Assembly: GCA_015179045.1 (NCBI GenBank) | Contig: WHUZ01000048.1 | Span: forward strand, 416,937-480,936 | Length of the DNA: 64,000 bases | Direction: 5' to 3' | DNA from: Kalaharituber pfeilii | Lineage: Eukaryota; Ascomycota; Pezizomycetes; Pezizales; Pezizaceae | Shown: positions 11,600 through 24,470 of the stretch, piece by piece | Layout of the letters: each line of letters begins with the position of its first letter | Numbering within the stretch: the stretch's first letter is position 1 | Notes under the pieces: model-generated | Told to the model about the DNA's origin: nothing | Database searches by the model: none | What the model saw: the letters and a program-made list of their open reading frames with translations, nothing else | Translations under genes and position numbers: made by a program

Positions 11600-12845
11600 T
11601 CACTTGAATGCGTTCTTCATTTCACGGAGTTTGCCCATGACGTCGATTGGATCGGATTTGCCAGTTGCGGATTGGATAGCGGGGTCCTGTTAGCGCCGCA
11701 ACAAAAATTAATTCTTTTACATTTTTTTGGTGGGGTGGTGGTGGCGGTGGTGCTAGTGGTGGAAGAGGCCCTTACTGTGACCCTCATAAACACGTTATGT
11801 TTCTTCTCGTCCCCGATCGTGAAGCGACCCTGTGTCTCCTTGTTGCGCGGGTTGTCGCAGAACGTGCTTAGCGCGCGCAAGTCGGGCGAGTCGAGGACGG
11901 AAAGGGCGAACTTGACGTTAGATTTGGTGTATTCGTGTCCAGGGTAAACACGGGTGTCGTCGGGGAGGGAGGAGAGGACGGTGTTGAGGGCGTGGTGCAT
12001 CTCGGCGGGGGTGCCTTCGAAGAAGCGGCCGCAGCCTGTAGAGAGGTGTCTGTTAGCTTGTTTCAATGGAACGGGGATGGCAGATTGGGGTGTACGGATT
12101 GAATTGGGGCCTGCCTGCGATGAAGAGGGTATCGCCTGTAAAGACGGCCTTATCCTCGCCGTCTACAACATAATAGCAGATACTGTCCTTCGTGTGGCAT
12201 GGTGTGTGCAGTGCCTCAATGGTAATGGAGTCCCCGATGGTGAATTTTTCGTTGTGAGAAAGACCACGGGAGATGTGTGGGCAGTTTTTGCCGCCTAGGA
12301 TGGTGATGGACGGGTAGGCTTCGAGCTGTGGGAATAAAAGTTTGCGAGATTTAGTTGTTTGGTATGAATGAGGTCGTTGGTTCAGGGTAATGGAGTGGGG
12401 AATAGGATATTGGTATTGGGAGGGGTATATAGGCGGATGGAGGACGCACAAGGGTCTTGTTACCGCCAGAGTGATCATGGTGGTGGTGAGTGTTGAGAAT
12501 GCCTTTGAAGTTGATGGCATTTTTGTCGATGAGTTCGTTTAGGATGGGGAGGACTCTATGGAGGGGGTTAACCCGTTGATTTTATAATAGTACAGTGGTA
12601 TATGGTAAAAGATATGGAGGCGGTTACTCTGGAGGATGAGCCGGATCAATAATCATTGCATCACGGGTTTTGTCGTCGACGATGAGGTAGGCATAATTAT
12701 CGCCCGTTCCACTCCCTGAGCAGAGCCGGCACCGTTAGCAAATATACCAATACCTCTAGGTAGTAGACTATATATGTGCGCAGATGAAGTTTGAGGGCAG
12801 TCTTGCAGCGTTTAACGTACACATGGGAATGCTTTTGATTTGCAT
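11600..12845 (-). CDS. GLO2: hydroxyacylglutathione hydrolase (glyoxalase II)
   Basis: Hydrolyses S-D-lactoylglutathione to D-lactate and glutathione, the second step of methylglyoxal detoxification. Six exons: 12845-12821, 12715-12628, 12555-12450, 12325-12115, 12035-11776 and 11686-11600, giving 258 codons. The start MQIKSIPMWSGTGDNYAYLI is family-typical. The metallo-beta-lactamase metal motif THHHHDHSGG lies at residues 60-69, followed by FTGDTLFIAGCGRFFEG, VYPGHEYT and a C-terminal glutathione-binding part with NPRNKETQG. All expected metal ligands I can place are present. The intron between exons 4 and 5 (12114-12036) starts with GC rather than GT; no GT alternative rebuilds the invariant AGCGRFFEG. 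The frame is intact through every junction. Cytosolic rather than mitochondrial location is suggested by the lack of a targeting extension. Confidence 0.95.
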
Positions 12846-13564
12846 GTTGCGGGATTGTGGCTTCAGGGACCGCGCAAACTTATTTCTCCTCAGTTAGCTT
12901 TCATGGTTCTCTTCCGCTTGCAAAAGCGACCGAATCAGGGAAATCTATGGAGCTTACGGTGTTTCGAGAATTGAGTGCTGCGCCAGGCCAACAGAAACTT
13001 CCTGCACTGCGTGCAAGTGCTGTAGTTGGACGGAGTATCGCAAGGCTCATAAAACTGAGGTGCTGGGTGTTTGACAAATACGTAATATATACCAAAGGGG
13101 ACAGGTGACATAAGGTACGAGAGAGCGGAGGGGTATATGGAATGAACCCCCATTGCAATTCGATGCTGTAATCATACTAGTATTATAGTGGGATAATTAT
13201 AAGGGACGTGCAATTTGCATCAGTCTCAACAATTGCATTATCCAAGCCTTGGCTTGCTTATGAATTAAACTATACCTACTTAAGCACCAGTTGTATCACA
13301 TACATCTGCATCAAAGTACGTGGTGCAACGGGCTCAGGGGAATTAATATTCAGATGCGAGAACAAGATTACATGACGTAATGAACCTGAGGTTGCTCATG
13401 GTTGTTGGCCATTGGCATATCAAGCTCATCCATTGTAGAGTACACGAGTTCTATTTGTCTGCAATTTGCTTCCGTCAGAGGCCGGGCTTGTGAATCTGCT
13501 TCAGTTTTGTGACGGGGAAATACTTGAAGTACTATAGTACTTGTGAAGGCACCTTCTACAGTAC
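12846..13564. other. intergenic upstream of GLO2
   Basis: No supportable gene. Contains the presumed GLO2 promoter; no clear TATA was seen. Confidence 0.4.
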
Positions 13565-13831
13565 TCACCACCACCAGGACTGCACGTCCAAACGCTGTAC
13601 TGGCTTGCAACCGACGGAGTGCGCTGTGATTTTGTTACAAATTGACCGCTGCGGGATGAAGACGGCAGAGAGGATCACAATGAAGGATTCATCATCAATA
13701 AGGAGGGGAGTGGCGGCGTGTTTGTGGGTTTTAGGAGTGGGGTTGGAGAGGGTGTGCGTTGATGCCAGCGAGAGGAGAGCCCGGACGGTGACAGCAGTGG
13801 TTTTATTTTGAGTTTGTGTGGAGGGAGGCAT
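13565..13831 (-). CDS. fragmentary ORF, possible L1-domain-like N terminus
   Basis: An ATG at 13831 opens MPPSTQTQNKTTAVTVRALL, then a polar linker and LLIDDESFIVILSAVFIPQ, before the reading becomes implausible and stops at 13565. The arrangement (helix, linker, then a hydrophobic strand after acidic residues) faintly recalls the start of fungal L1-domain nucleolar proteins (UTP30/CIC1 type), but no diagnostic motif is present and the rest of the domain is missing. It may be a gene remnant or noncoding. Confidence 0.2.
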   Translation of the reverse strand: MPPSTQTQNKTTAVTVRALLSLASTHTLSNPTPKTHKHAATPLLIDDESFIVILSAVFIPQRSICNKITAHSVGCKPVQRLDVQSWWW

Positions 13832-14589
13832 GACCAAGAGGGTGGACTTATGATAGGACCTTCTATAGTTCCTCCATCCCCCTTTCTATTGACTTTAGCT
13901 TCTTTCGCATACCAAAAGATAATCTGTTTCTTGTGTCCCTTCTTTCTGCGTGGGCAAGACGAAAGAACGGCCTCCGAAGCCGTGGCGGCTACTCCTTAGG
14001 CCCGCACGGTCGTGGGCCTCCCTTAGGTGATCTTGCTGTCTTATGTGAGCCATTCTCAAGTTATTGCCATAGACGTGCAAATGAAACACGACCGGAGAGT
14101 GGCTTCTGCTAAAGTGTATCTAACCATCGCCGGGAACGACGGAAAAGACCTGCACCCCATTACATATGTGTTTCTTCAGAGTCGCTTCCTATCAATCCGA
14201 CTCAGGGTGACCTCAAAATCTTATCACAGCCCGCAAACTCCAACCTCGGTAATGGTGCTTGCCGGTACCATGCAAACAGTAGCCGCAAATCGAACGCAAA
14301 GGACTAGAAGTCCTAGTTCACCCATGGAGAATCTTATGGATTATTAGCACTAGTGGCACGTTTCCAGTTATCTACCATCACTTTAGGCTTCTCGCTCTTC
14401 CTGAAGGACTGTCGTCGAGCAAAGAAGGCAAGAAATGTGGAATTTGTTGATGCCCTCTATTCAGCTGCGTTCTGAGTCAGGGTGTTTATATCCATTGCAA
14501 TTTATGAATCAGTTTACCTGATAATTGCGTGCAGACAGGGTAGGGTCAAAGGATTTTGGTACGGTAGGCAAATAGACTAATGATGGTGT
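13832..14589. other. intergenic, no gene seen
   Basis: No coding pattern on either strand. A short hairpin-forming GCCCGCACGGTCGTGGGCC lies near 14000. Confidence 0.4.
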
Positions 14590-15878
14590 ATAGTTTGAAA
14601 GCACAGGATTAAGTGGTCGGCACCAAATGGGTCCTTGATCAATATGTATTTAGCGAATCGGATTATATCGTCACCTTCAACTCCAGAGATGAACAAAATG
14701 TGACTTGTAACATGGGATTTGAAGGTGATGTGTGAGCGAGAAATTAAAAATTCTCGAACTGTCTTGATTAAGCTTGAAGAGTTGGATGAGGTAAGAATTC
14801 TTCCATACTTATCCTCTACTTTACCTCATTCTATATTCTATAAGAAAATATAGTCTCGTAAACAAGACGAAATAGTGACTGAGGTCAAATGAATCGAGGT
14901 TGTTGCGGAATGGGGTAATTTAGGTCTCATATTCACAAGAGACCATAGTTCCATTTGATGTGGACGACAGAGTTTCCACTGGTTTAAAGCGAGAAGGAGA
15001 TGCATTAAAGGCTCATATCGACAAATATATCGAACTCAACGACTTCTGTGCAATTGCAGCCTATAGGGGTTTAGATATTTTTTATATCTCACAATATGAG
15101 TATACCTTGAAGGTCTTGAAGCCTTTTCACATGGAGAATGGTCACCCTGTAATGTCGCCTATGAAGGATGTGAAAAGGAACGATGGGAAAGAGTTCATCT
15201 CCATACTTAACCAATCTTGAGAAGAAGAAATACCAAAGGGCTCTTGGGTGCCTGTACTATCTCATGCATGGCACAATACCTGACCTAGCTCTCGCGTTAT
15301 TCATCTTTCTCAATATGCACCCAAGCCAAAGGAAATCCATTGGGAAGGCATCTAAACATGTCTTACGGTATTATAAGCAACTAAAGGAGCTCGCATATTT
15401 GGTGATTGCGATTCCAAAGACATCACTGGGCACTTCGACAGTGCACATGCCGATGCCCCAGGTTATGTTCAACCGGTGGTATATTTTCCCCTTCACGGCT
15501 CTCAGATTGAAAGTCTCCAAGTCAGTATGCTTATCATTACCAAAGTCTGAACATATTCAGAGCACTGAAGCAACTGGCGAGTTGGCCTGGAACTTGTTAC
15601 ATTCGTCTCAACTCAATTTCCCTCCTAGGCTTCCCATTGTACTCTTCGGAGATACTCAGATTGCCAAAGCTCATGCTAGAAACCTTGAATTTCACCAGCG
15701 AACGAAACATATCGAATTAAGGCAGCAATTCATTACCGAAAATTGTTGCAAAACGTTGGCTTCAAGTTATTTACGTAAACGATATGATAGCTGATGGCCT
15801 TACAAAACCACTCACTAGAAGTCTACAGAAGGTCACATAGGCTGGGCTTTAGATAAGCAGAGGAAGAAGGAACTATCT
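14590..15878 (+). pseudogene. Ty1/copia pol 3' part: reverse transcriptase end and RNase H, dead
   Basis: Shifting among plus frames, the stretch reads as the C-terminal third of a copia polyprotein. The RT thumb/connection is at about 15080-15180 (ISQYEYTLKVLKPF, then PVMSPMKD). Then comes ALGCLYYLMHGTIPDLALAL (about 15239-15300), which matches the copia form in which RPD is followed by A-x-A. RNase H pieces follow: DITGHFDSAHADAPG, EATGELAWN and FGDTQIAKAHARN plus RTKHIEL. The usual C-terminal ADGLTKPLTRSLQKV lies at about 15795-15832. Stops and frameshifts break it many times. A purine-rich tract at about 15857-15872 precedes TGTTATATG at 15878, a plausible 3' LTR start; the LTR end was not found. 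Confidence 0.8.
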
Positions 15879-15951
15879 GTTATATGAAGTCAATTGCGCG
15901 GTCAACAGCTGCCGCAACTACATAAAGGGCAAATGCACAGTTATATGAGGG

Positions 15952-17400
15952 GTGAAGCCTCAGCAGCTAGAGGAACAGACAAGAAACCTCTACCTGCGTC
16001 ACGTTATAGGCATTCCTCTAATTTCTTCAATATCTAGTACGGAGATAGTGGTTAAGTACCTCCATGATCATACTAGGCATACCAATGTTGCAAACCTAAG
16101 TCCTACTACATTATCGACTTCAGAGCAGTCCTCTGCAGGTACAGGCTCTATTATAGCATTGGATCAAGAAAGTAATACGGCTGGCGATTCAGCTACACTA
16201 CACCTTAATACAAGCTTCCATAGATCTCATGTTAAAGTGGACGAAGCATTTTCACAAATGCCAGTTAACCAATACGGATACAGTAAATCACATCAATACT
16301 ACAATTATACCTGCATCACACGAAGCAGAAACCCAATTATTTACGAGGCGACATTATTGAGAAACTCGGAAATCGAAGTCATCTCCCATATTTCTAGGTT
16401 GGACTTCTACACCTTTAGTCACAGTTTATGAATGCCTGTTGAACAATCTTCTTCAATCCCGATTTCAGTAGCTGAAGACGATGTATATATACCTTGTACA
16501 GGCAGCCACAAACAGGATATTAGAAGCTCCTTTGTCAATACCATCAGTTGCACTCCAGCGTCCATATGGTGAAGCAAATCATGAGAATAATATTGCAATT
16601 GAGATCAATGGACATGGTAGAGATGGACTTCTTGGGACAAATTCGACTACCATATGTAACAACAGGAGGGGAATATGTATTGGTCATGGTGGTGGATTAT
16701 ATTTCTCCCGGATTATGTGGGTAAAAGCATTTGCGAGGATGACTCGACAAAGCGTGAAGAGATTCTATTCGGAAAGGTTGTTCCTTCGTTCGGATTCCCA
16801 AGGAACTATTCAGACAATTATGCATTGCAAGATATCAAGGACTTACTTGAAAGATATGGAATGCAACATTTCAAGGCGCCATCATCTCACCCGTGATCAG
16901 TTGCTCTGGCAGAAAGATATGTGCGGGAGCGACTAGACTGCGCTGCATCGAAATGAGAAGTATGAAGAATTGGGAAGTACTTTTGGACACTGCTGTGACA
17001 GATATGAACACCAGATACATTCGAATTCATGAATATGCTCCAGCAGAGGTCATACTAGGCTTTAATTCATCCCAAACGCGGAAAGAAGATGGTGATATGA
17101 GAACTTTAATATTGGAACAATTTGATTTTCCACCTAGAGAAGCTTCAGTAGAGGGATTACTGACAACTAGAAATGAAACAAGAACGATCACAGCAGGTAA
17201 GAGAATTGAAGAACAAGACCAACAAGAATCCAAACGCACACCGCAATGGGAGTGGGAGATCTGATAGTAGTTCGCCACTTTGAGGTGGACAAAAACAAAA
17301 GGGATAAAACTCGAGGCACGTTGGTCGGGTCCTGTGAAACTTAGCAAATATTCGAAATAGGGAGCGAGCGAGTGGGTGCAACCATTATACGACGAAACAT
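15952..17400 (+). pseudogene. Ty3-type retroelement integrase remnant
   Basis: From 16612 the plus strand reads MVEMDFLGQIRLPYVTTGGE and VLVMVVDYIS, then after a frameshift SFGFPRNYSDNYALQDIKDL, ERYGMQHFKAPSSHP and ALAERYV. This is the order and spacing of the DDE integrase core: first Asp in MDFLG, second Asp in YSDN, Glu in AERY. After more shifts it continues with RYIRIHEYAPAEVILGFN and GDLIVVRHFEVDKNKRDK, like the post-core GPY/F-side region of Ty3-like elements. The preceding ORF (15952-16431, opening with GTG) is polar and unrecognised; I include it as likely element sequence. It differs in class from the copia piece just upstream, so two elements lie side by side. Confidence 0.65.
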
Positions 17401-18780
17401 CACCAAAGATATCATGTGGATGATATTAAAACATATCTGCAGAGACTGGCATGCGATGTGAGAGAAGAATGGGTGAAAGGCACACTGGGAGGGGTACGGC
17501 CATGAAAGGGGTATGGGAGGAAACCAAGGAATGGAAGAGCAATAACACAGTATTGAAGGATTCAGAGAAAGGTTAGGGTCATGAGAAGCAAGAGGCGGAG
17601 TGGGTATGGAGGATATCCGGGGGCTGGATATTAAAGAGGGAGGATACGGAGCGAAAAAATAAGAAACTTTTGATAGAACGCATCTGAAAAAATAAATAAA
17701 CAAAATAAACAAAATAAATAAAAATAAAAAAGCTCTAAAAACACATATTCATGAGATATATGAATCGGCGGAGCCTCTTATACTGGTGAACATCCAATCA
17801 TGCATCCGTTAGCTTAATTTGAATGTATTGCCTTTGACACCAGACTTCACTTACTATTCAGAGTATTGATATCGGCACATCTTTCTGGGAACCCTTCTAG
17901 GCAGCGGGAGCATAAAGGCTTCCTGGAAACGCAGAAGCATCCTGTAACTCGTGGCCGATCATTTGCTCCCCACCGAAGACGAGAGGTGCAGCCCAAGTGC
18001 TACACGGTGTGAAGACATGAATGAAAGTGCATCTCGTCGGAGAGTCTTGCGTTGTGCAGTTTTAACACCGTTTAAGCTAAAAATAATGGTTTTACATCAA
18101 GGTGATACCTGTGATTGCGTTCCGTTTAGATGCATTGTTCCTTGATTTCGTTAATTTTTGTGCATCTGGCATGCTTTGGATTTTTTTACTAGGTAGCATT
18201 TTCCCAATTTTCAAGGCATGCTCGAGACTGTTGGCAAGTCCATTATCATATGAAATACAAAAAAGATTGTTCCCAAGTCAAATGACGTATGCGGGGCAAT
18301 GTTGTTTCACATGCAGCACGGCATCGCGGGCCAGATGGCAGTGCAGATAGACTTGGCGCCCGTTGCCCCTGGACTTGTCTATTATTGGTTTTAATTCATA
18401 ACATCTATTTTGAAGCCTTCGTAATACTGTACGTATGCATACGCAAATCTTGAGCATGCCCAGCGAATTCTCTGCAGACACGTGCTGTGCCTGTTGCCAT
18501 TCTCCCAGGCGGCTTAGTCATCGGCGTAGATACTTGCTGCTTGCGCCCCTGAAGCTGCTCATGTTGTTATTTTTCTTGCGTGGCTGCGAGTGCCGGGAAG
18601 GCCCCGACCCGATACCGGGGAATTCTACCATATCTAAGCCATCCATCGCTTACCAGATCAGACCCCATCAATCCGCGATAACTAGACGGCCCTCTTCGAA
18701 TTCCACGACTCCATCACCCCCCACCACACACGCACACCCCTTGCGCACCGGCCACCCGCAGGTGTCAGGCCGTGTTCCAC
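17401..18780. other. intergenic upstream of LCB3
   Basis: No gene recognised. A/T-rich low-complexity run at about 17685-17730. The LCB3 promoter must lie in the right part. Confidence 0.4.
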
Positions 18781-21071
18781 ATGGCCGACGTCGAGAAGAA
18801 GCCCGCAACACCACCTCCTGACGCTGGGTTGAGGAATTTGGACCATTGTGCGCTACCCTTTCCTCTCCTTATCGTCCGCCCCCGTAGCTGTCGCTCCTGT
18901 CTCAGCTGGCGCGGGTCTGTTCGCCTTATCGATTATCGAGAAATTGAACGCTAACTTCGATTTGGATTTGACGGTCAGATAAGTATAGGCTGCCAAAGTG
19001 GAGATATGTATGTCTATCTACTCTGCGCGCGCATGACGGAGAGCGAGAATTCAAGAATGACGGATAGTGGTTTGAGTGGTCACGAGAAATCGAGAAGGTT
19101 GTTGACTCGTGTGCGGCGGAGAAATAGGCATTGCGACAGAAGTTGCTGCCATTGATACGATGGGAGACGCCGTATCTTGCGTACGTCCAGGTACATATAT
19201 GCCCCTTCGAACACCACTTGCATAGCTATAGGGAGTCGGCTCTGTATGGATGGACGCTGCGCTGATACTGCTTGTGATCACCATGGCTGAGACGTAACGT
19301 TCGCAACAGGAACATGTCCGGACGCCGGCGCTTGATACATACTTTGCCCTCTCGGCCAACCTCGGCACGCATACATTTTTCATGGCGATGCTGCCGACGC
19401 TGTTCTGGTTTGGATATACTGCCTTTGGGCGAGGGTATGTTGTGCAGCCTCTGCACCCGCTTCAGCAGCTTCATCTAACCGCGCGACCGATCCCCGCTAA
19501 CATCAATCCTCGCCTTACAACAGACTGGTCCACATCTTGGCTGCCGGTGTATTCTTCAGCGGATTCCTCAAGGACCTGTTATGGTGTGACCACTCCGCTA
19601 ATGTTCACAAACCACCTCAGACCGCGACTAATCCTCTCTCTTAGCCTTCCACGCCCCCTCTCTCCTCCTCTCCATCGCATCACTATGTCTGGCTCTGCCG
19701 CCCTCGAATACGGTTTTCCATCTACCCACTCCACGAACGCCGTCTCGGTCGCGTTCTACGCCCTCGCCGCCATCCGCTCCGAGCCGGACATGAACCCCGC
19801 TCTTCGCCTGACCCTCCAACTCCTCACTTGGCTCTACACCGCCTCCATCGTCCTCGGCCGTCTCTATTGCGGCATGCATGGCTTCTTGGATGTCATTATT
19901 GGATCCATCCTCGGCGCGCTCCTCGGCTTCGTCCAGTGGAACTGGAGAAGGGAAATTGACGACTGGGTGTATAGCGGCGAATGGGTTGTCCCACTGATTG
20001 TTACGGGAGTCATATTGCTTCTTGTGAGAATCCATCCGGAGCCGGCAGACGAGTGCCCATGTTTTGATGATGGGGTAGCATTTGCGGGCGTCGTGATAGG
20101 GGTCGACTTGGGGCACTGGCATTTTGCGCATTCGAGGTTTGCATGGAGTGTGCCTGAGCCGGCAACGGTGCCATTTGCGTATACGCAGTTGGGGTTAATG
20201 AGGACGGTGTTGAGGGTTATATTAGGTTGGTAGATTATTCCCCTGCTCTGTTTCTTAGAAACATGCGCAACTTGTGTACTGATCATGTTTTGGTCATAGG
20301 AGTTGTAATCGTCTTCTCCTGGCGCGGTGTTATGAAACCCACTCTGCACCGCATCCTGCCCCCGGTCTTTCGCCTCATTGAGCAAATCGGTCTCTCAATA
20401 CCCCGCAAGGACTATAAGCAAGCTTCGTAAGCTAACTCATCTCATTCCAATGCCCATTCCCGCTTCATAACACAAACAATTCCGGCTAACGGAACAACAG
20501 TGAATATACCACCATTCCCCCCCTACACGACGACACCCTACCTCCCCTCCAGCAGCTTCCAGCTCTAATCCAGACTATTACCCGGCGCTCTCGGTCTGAC
20601 TCCGTGGGCCCCCAGTCCGCAGCCGATGCGTACGAGACGCTCGCTTACCGTGAGAAACGTCGCCGCGAGTCCATTGGCAGTGACAGCGGGCGTGGTGGGA
20701 TGGGCGTGGGCACTGGAGTGAGCAAGTATGAGAGGGAGATGGGCACTGTTGTCGCGCCGGCTTTCACCAGCCCCTCCAAGCACAGCCACAACCATAAGCA
20801 GAGCCACCAGGTTGTAGGCACGGAGAGAGGGGCAGAGGTTGAGGTAAGGGGTGGAGGAGGCGGGGAGGTGAATGGCGGGGAAGGTCATGAAAGGGCGGAG
20901 GATGAGAGAAGAGAGGAGGCGGAGATGTTTATGAGGATAGAGAGACCGAGAGTAAGGTACGATGTGGAGGTGGTGACGAAGTTGGTAGTGTATGCGGGTA
21001 TTGCGTGGTTGGCGGTCGAGTGGATTCCGGTATTGTTTGAGCTGGCGGGGTTGGGGCTTGGTGTGCGGTAG
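18781..21071 (+). CDS. LCB3: dihydrosphingosine-1-phosphate phosphatase (PAP2 family)
   Basis: Dephosphorylates long-chain base phosphates in the ER, controlling sphingoid-base signalling and recycling to ceramide. Eight exons: 18781-18847, 18979-19007, 19128-19190, 19310-19434, 19524-19583, 19645-20225, 20300-20426 and 20501-21071, giving 540 codons with every junction in frame. All three PAP2 phosphatase motifs are present. KX6RP is K111..R118-P119 (KDLLCLPRP). The second motif is PSTH at 140-143 in GFPSTHSTN. The third reads GRLYCGMHGFLD, R187..H193..D197, with Leu instead of Ser before Arg. An N-terminal WRYALRQKLLPLIRWETPYL and many hydrophobic helices fit Lcb3/Ysr3. The 190-residue last exon is low-complexity with a final helix. 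It converges on HIS6, with 1.8 kb between the ends. Confidence 0.95.
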
Positions 21072-22898
21072 GGGAGGCGAGGAGTGTGTGAAATGGAGTG
21101 GAGTGGGTCGACGGAGAGATTAATGGGTGAGGATGGAGCCGTGGTATCTTGATGTTGCTTCTAATGCCCACTTTGTTCTTATTGGTAATTGTCGTTTTCT
21201 TCCTTTTTTTTTTAAAAAAAAAAAATTGTGTATATGCAATTTTGTTTTCTACATGGATTTATTATACTAACATATTTTGTATATCCAGAATTAATTATAA
21301 TTTAGTTACTATTTTTTTTTTTTTTTTTCCTTTAGTGTCATTTTTTATTTGATTGAAGTTGAGCATTTGAGGGTAATGAACTTCGACGAACTTCCTTGCG
21401 GTGCGAACATTAAGAGGGTGGATAGGATGGTTAGTTGAGAGTAGAAAAAAAAAAAGTTACAGATAACCGGGCGTACAAATAAATCACGGTGTCACAGAGA
21501 AAAGAACGCCGATGCGTCCTGTCTAATGTAAGTAATTCTGATCGGTCCTAAATGCTTTCTGTCACTATTTTGTTCGGTGAGGGTATGTGACTGGAGTGCG
21601 TGTGTAAGTAGTACGTATCATATGATAATCAAGTGACCTTAGGTTGGTGGTATAGGTATAGGATAGGAAAAATTGTTAAGGTAGTGTAAAATGGGTCGAG
21701 TAGATATATGTCACGGGGCCCTAATGTATACTCTATGTTATGTGCAGCATGTAGGTAGCCTAGATTTGACTCAAAGAATCTGACCGTCTCATCTATAAAG
21801 CTTACTGTGGGGGGGGAGCAGTCTTAGACAAAAAAAAATAGTAAAAAGCGAGAGAGGGCCGCAGACTATTCCAGGAGCGGGCTGGTTTTGTCTAAGACCT
21901 ATGTACTCGACATATGCCGGCTTAATTGGTGCTGGTTTGAGATCTCTCAGCGGGAATTTTTGGTACACTTTGGATGAACTGGTACTGTAGTCTGCGTCTG
22001 GTTACGAGACTACCGGTACTGTATTTTTTCCCTCTACCCCATATCATAGATATTAGTTATCTGGATTGTATGTATTGTATGTATTCCTTTGCTTTCCCTA
22101 TCAAACAAAACACTTTTCACAGCCCACCTCTCTACTCAGCGCCCCCTCCGCTTCCCCCGCCGCGGTTCATGGAAAAAACCAAATCGCGCGCGCCACCCTC
22201 GATGAAGATAGGCCTCAGCACGCCGCCGTAAATCATGGCTTTTTCTCACCCTCCGAGGATTAGAGATGAGGAAGGAGGAGGACAATTTCTTTTTTATTGA
22301 AGATTGCTGGAGGTAATGTTATGTGGTAGTGGGCTGGGGGGTGATTGAGTCTGAGTTTTTTTTTCTTTGGGAAATGTGGTCAGATGGGGATTGGGGTACC
22401 TGGGGGCTAATTTGATGGGTTGGGTATATTGTAGGGGATGATAGTTGGCGTAGTGGGTAAGAGGGGGAAGAGGGAGAGGGTTGAGGAAGGAAGGGAGGAA
22501 GGAAGGAAGGAAGGGAGGGAGGAAGGAAGATCAATTGATAGAGGGTATGGAAGAAGGTGAGTAGGGATTGTAAAAGGGTAAAGGGGGTGGGTGTAGTTGT
22601 GTTGGGTGGCAGTAGTGACTGAGTAATGAGGAAAAGGTGTTTTTTGTTTTACTTCAAGATGTAATGCGGAGTAGTCTGGCTTCCCCACACATGCCGAGTT
22701 TCGCACTCCTTTATAGATAGATAAATCTTGAATCTCTCAGATATCACACTCGTGAACCCATCTCAGTATATACAGTCACAGTACTAAACAATCAAATTTC
22801 TGTCGTTTGGCACTTAGTATGTACACTTCTCACATTCCACTACCGCATCCCTCGCTCCTTCATTTGCCCAAATCTTGCCTTCATCCTCCTTCTTCAGC
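21072..22898. other. intergenic between convergent LCB3 and HIS6
   Basis: No supportable gene. Homopolymer runs near 21209-21225 and 21311-21328; a dispersed GTCTGGTTACGAGACTA motif at 21996-22012; a (GGAA)n microsatellite at 22485-22530. Confidence 0.5.
22485..22530. repeat. (GGAA)n microsatellite
   Basis: Imperfect tandem GGAA/GGGA units over about 46 bp. Confidence 0.9.
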
Positions 22899-24078
22899 TT
22901 ACTTCGCCATCCGCTTCCTCCTCTCTACACTCCTATTCCACTCCACGCAATCCTCAAATAGCACCCCTGAGCCCCCATATATATCCAGCGCGCTTCCAAA
23001 CGTCAAATCGACCTTTCCACCACTCAACTCCTCGACCCTCTTCAGATCCTCAATGTCCTTGCCTCCGCCCGCGTACGTCGTCGGGATCGTGACCCACTGG
23101 CCCAACGCGCGGACCAGGTCCTCGTCGATGCCGCGGCAGAGGCCTTCGACGTCGGCGGCGTGGATGAGGAATTCGGAGCAGTGCCGCGAGAGGAAAGAGA
23201 TGGATTCTGGAAATATAAAAAAAATTCGAAAAGAGAATGGGATTGGGTTAATATGTTGTGATGTTTTTGAATTGGGGAGGGGAGGGGGAATATGGAAGTA
23301 AAAGTTAATTACCCTGATTGACCTCCATATCTGTCAACGTCTGCCACCTATTCATGGCAACAATCCACTTGTCGCCGCGCCGGCGGCAGCTGAGGTCGAT
23401 GACGAGCTTGCTCTTGTCACCGCCAAGTGCGTCCAGGACGGCTTGTAGTCGTTCCATGGAGAATTTTGCGTCAGGAAAGAGGTAGGACGTGAGAATGACC
23501 TGTCTGTTAGGATGAGTTTCCAGTTCTGATAATAGGCACAAATGTAAAAACAAAACCAAAACCAAAACCAAAAAAAACAAAACAAAAACCAACATTCCCA
23601 TGATGCATAGTAATTCTACAGTCCATCCATCATCTCATCGTAACATTTTTCCATACTATTAGGTAACCCCCCCTGCAAGGTCTGCAACATCAAGCGAGAT
23701 AGAAAAATAATAGTAAATAGGAAGCAAATAATAATTAGAATAAAAAATCAAGAAAAAAATAAAAAAAAATAAAATAAACACTACCTTCTCCGCCCCCATG
23801 GCAATCCAGTCCGCTGCATTCGAGGCTGTTACCCCTCCCCCCACCTGCAGCGCTCCGGGCCACGCCTGCAGCGCATCCTCGGCCGCCTCGATGCACCCCG
23901 GGCCCAGCAGGACGACATGGCAGCCCGAGACGCCGTGGTCTCGGTAGAGGCGCGCAAAGTGGCTTGCCGGCAGCTGCGACGTGAAGTTGGTCTTCAGGCA
24001 GCCGGTGTCGAGTGTGCCACCGACGATCTGCTTGACCTGGCCGGCGTGGATGTCGATGCAGCCACGGAATCGGGTCAT
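22899..24078 (-). CDS. HIS6: phosphoribosyl-formimino-AICAR-P isomerase (histidine biosynthesis)
   Basis: Catalyses the fourth step of histidine synthesis, the Amadori isomerisation of ProFAR to PRFAR, on a TIM barrel. Three exons: 24078-23785, 23499-23313 and 23206-22899, giving 262 codons, the usual size for the eukaryotic enzyme. The start is [20 protein letters not shown], with the catalytic-type Asp9 in [12 protein letters not shown]. Then come [27 protein letters not shown], the second acidic strand [40 protein letters not shown] (phosphate-binding glycine loop) and [11 protein letters not shown]. All junctions are in phase with no lesions. It is divergent from FAF1 across 833 bp. Confidence 0.95.
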
Positions 24079-24470
24079 AGTTTCTGCGTAGTGTTTATTG
24101 GAGGGGGGGGAGGCGGCGGGGGGAGAGGAGGGTGGCGAGTGGGGAACTTGGGGACGGGGGGAAGTTAGTCGGGGTGGTTCCTCTTAAGTTTGAAATGAAG
24201 CGGTGTTCGTTGTAAGGAATGGCGGGGGGCGGTGCGAGAGAGCTGACTGTTTCAAGTCGAGGCGATATATGATATGCGCGATGGAAAGATGGAAAGCGCG
24301 GGTCTCGTATCACAGGGTGGGCATGTGGTGGGGCCGTCCGAAGGGCAGGCGAATCAAAAGCTTGTGTCAAGCCTAAGCTCGCCCTCATCCTTTTCCTTTA
24401 TCGTTTATCGATAAGATATCGATGGCAAGCACCCACTCGTAACGTAATGCCGCAAGTAGAGTACACACGC

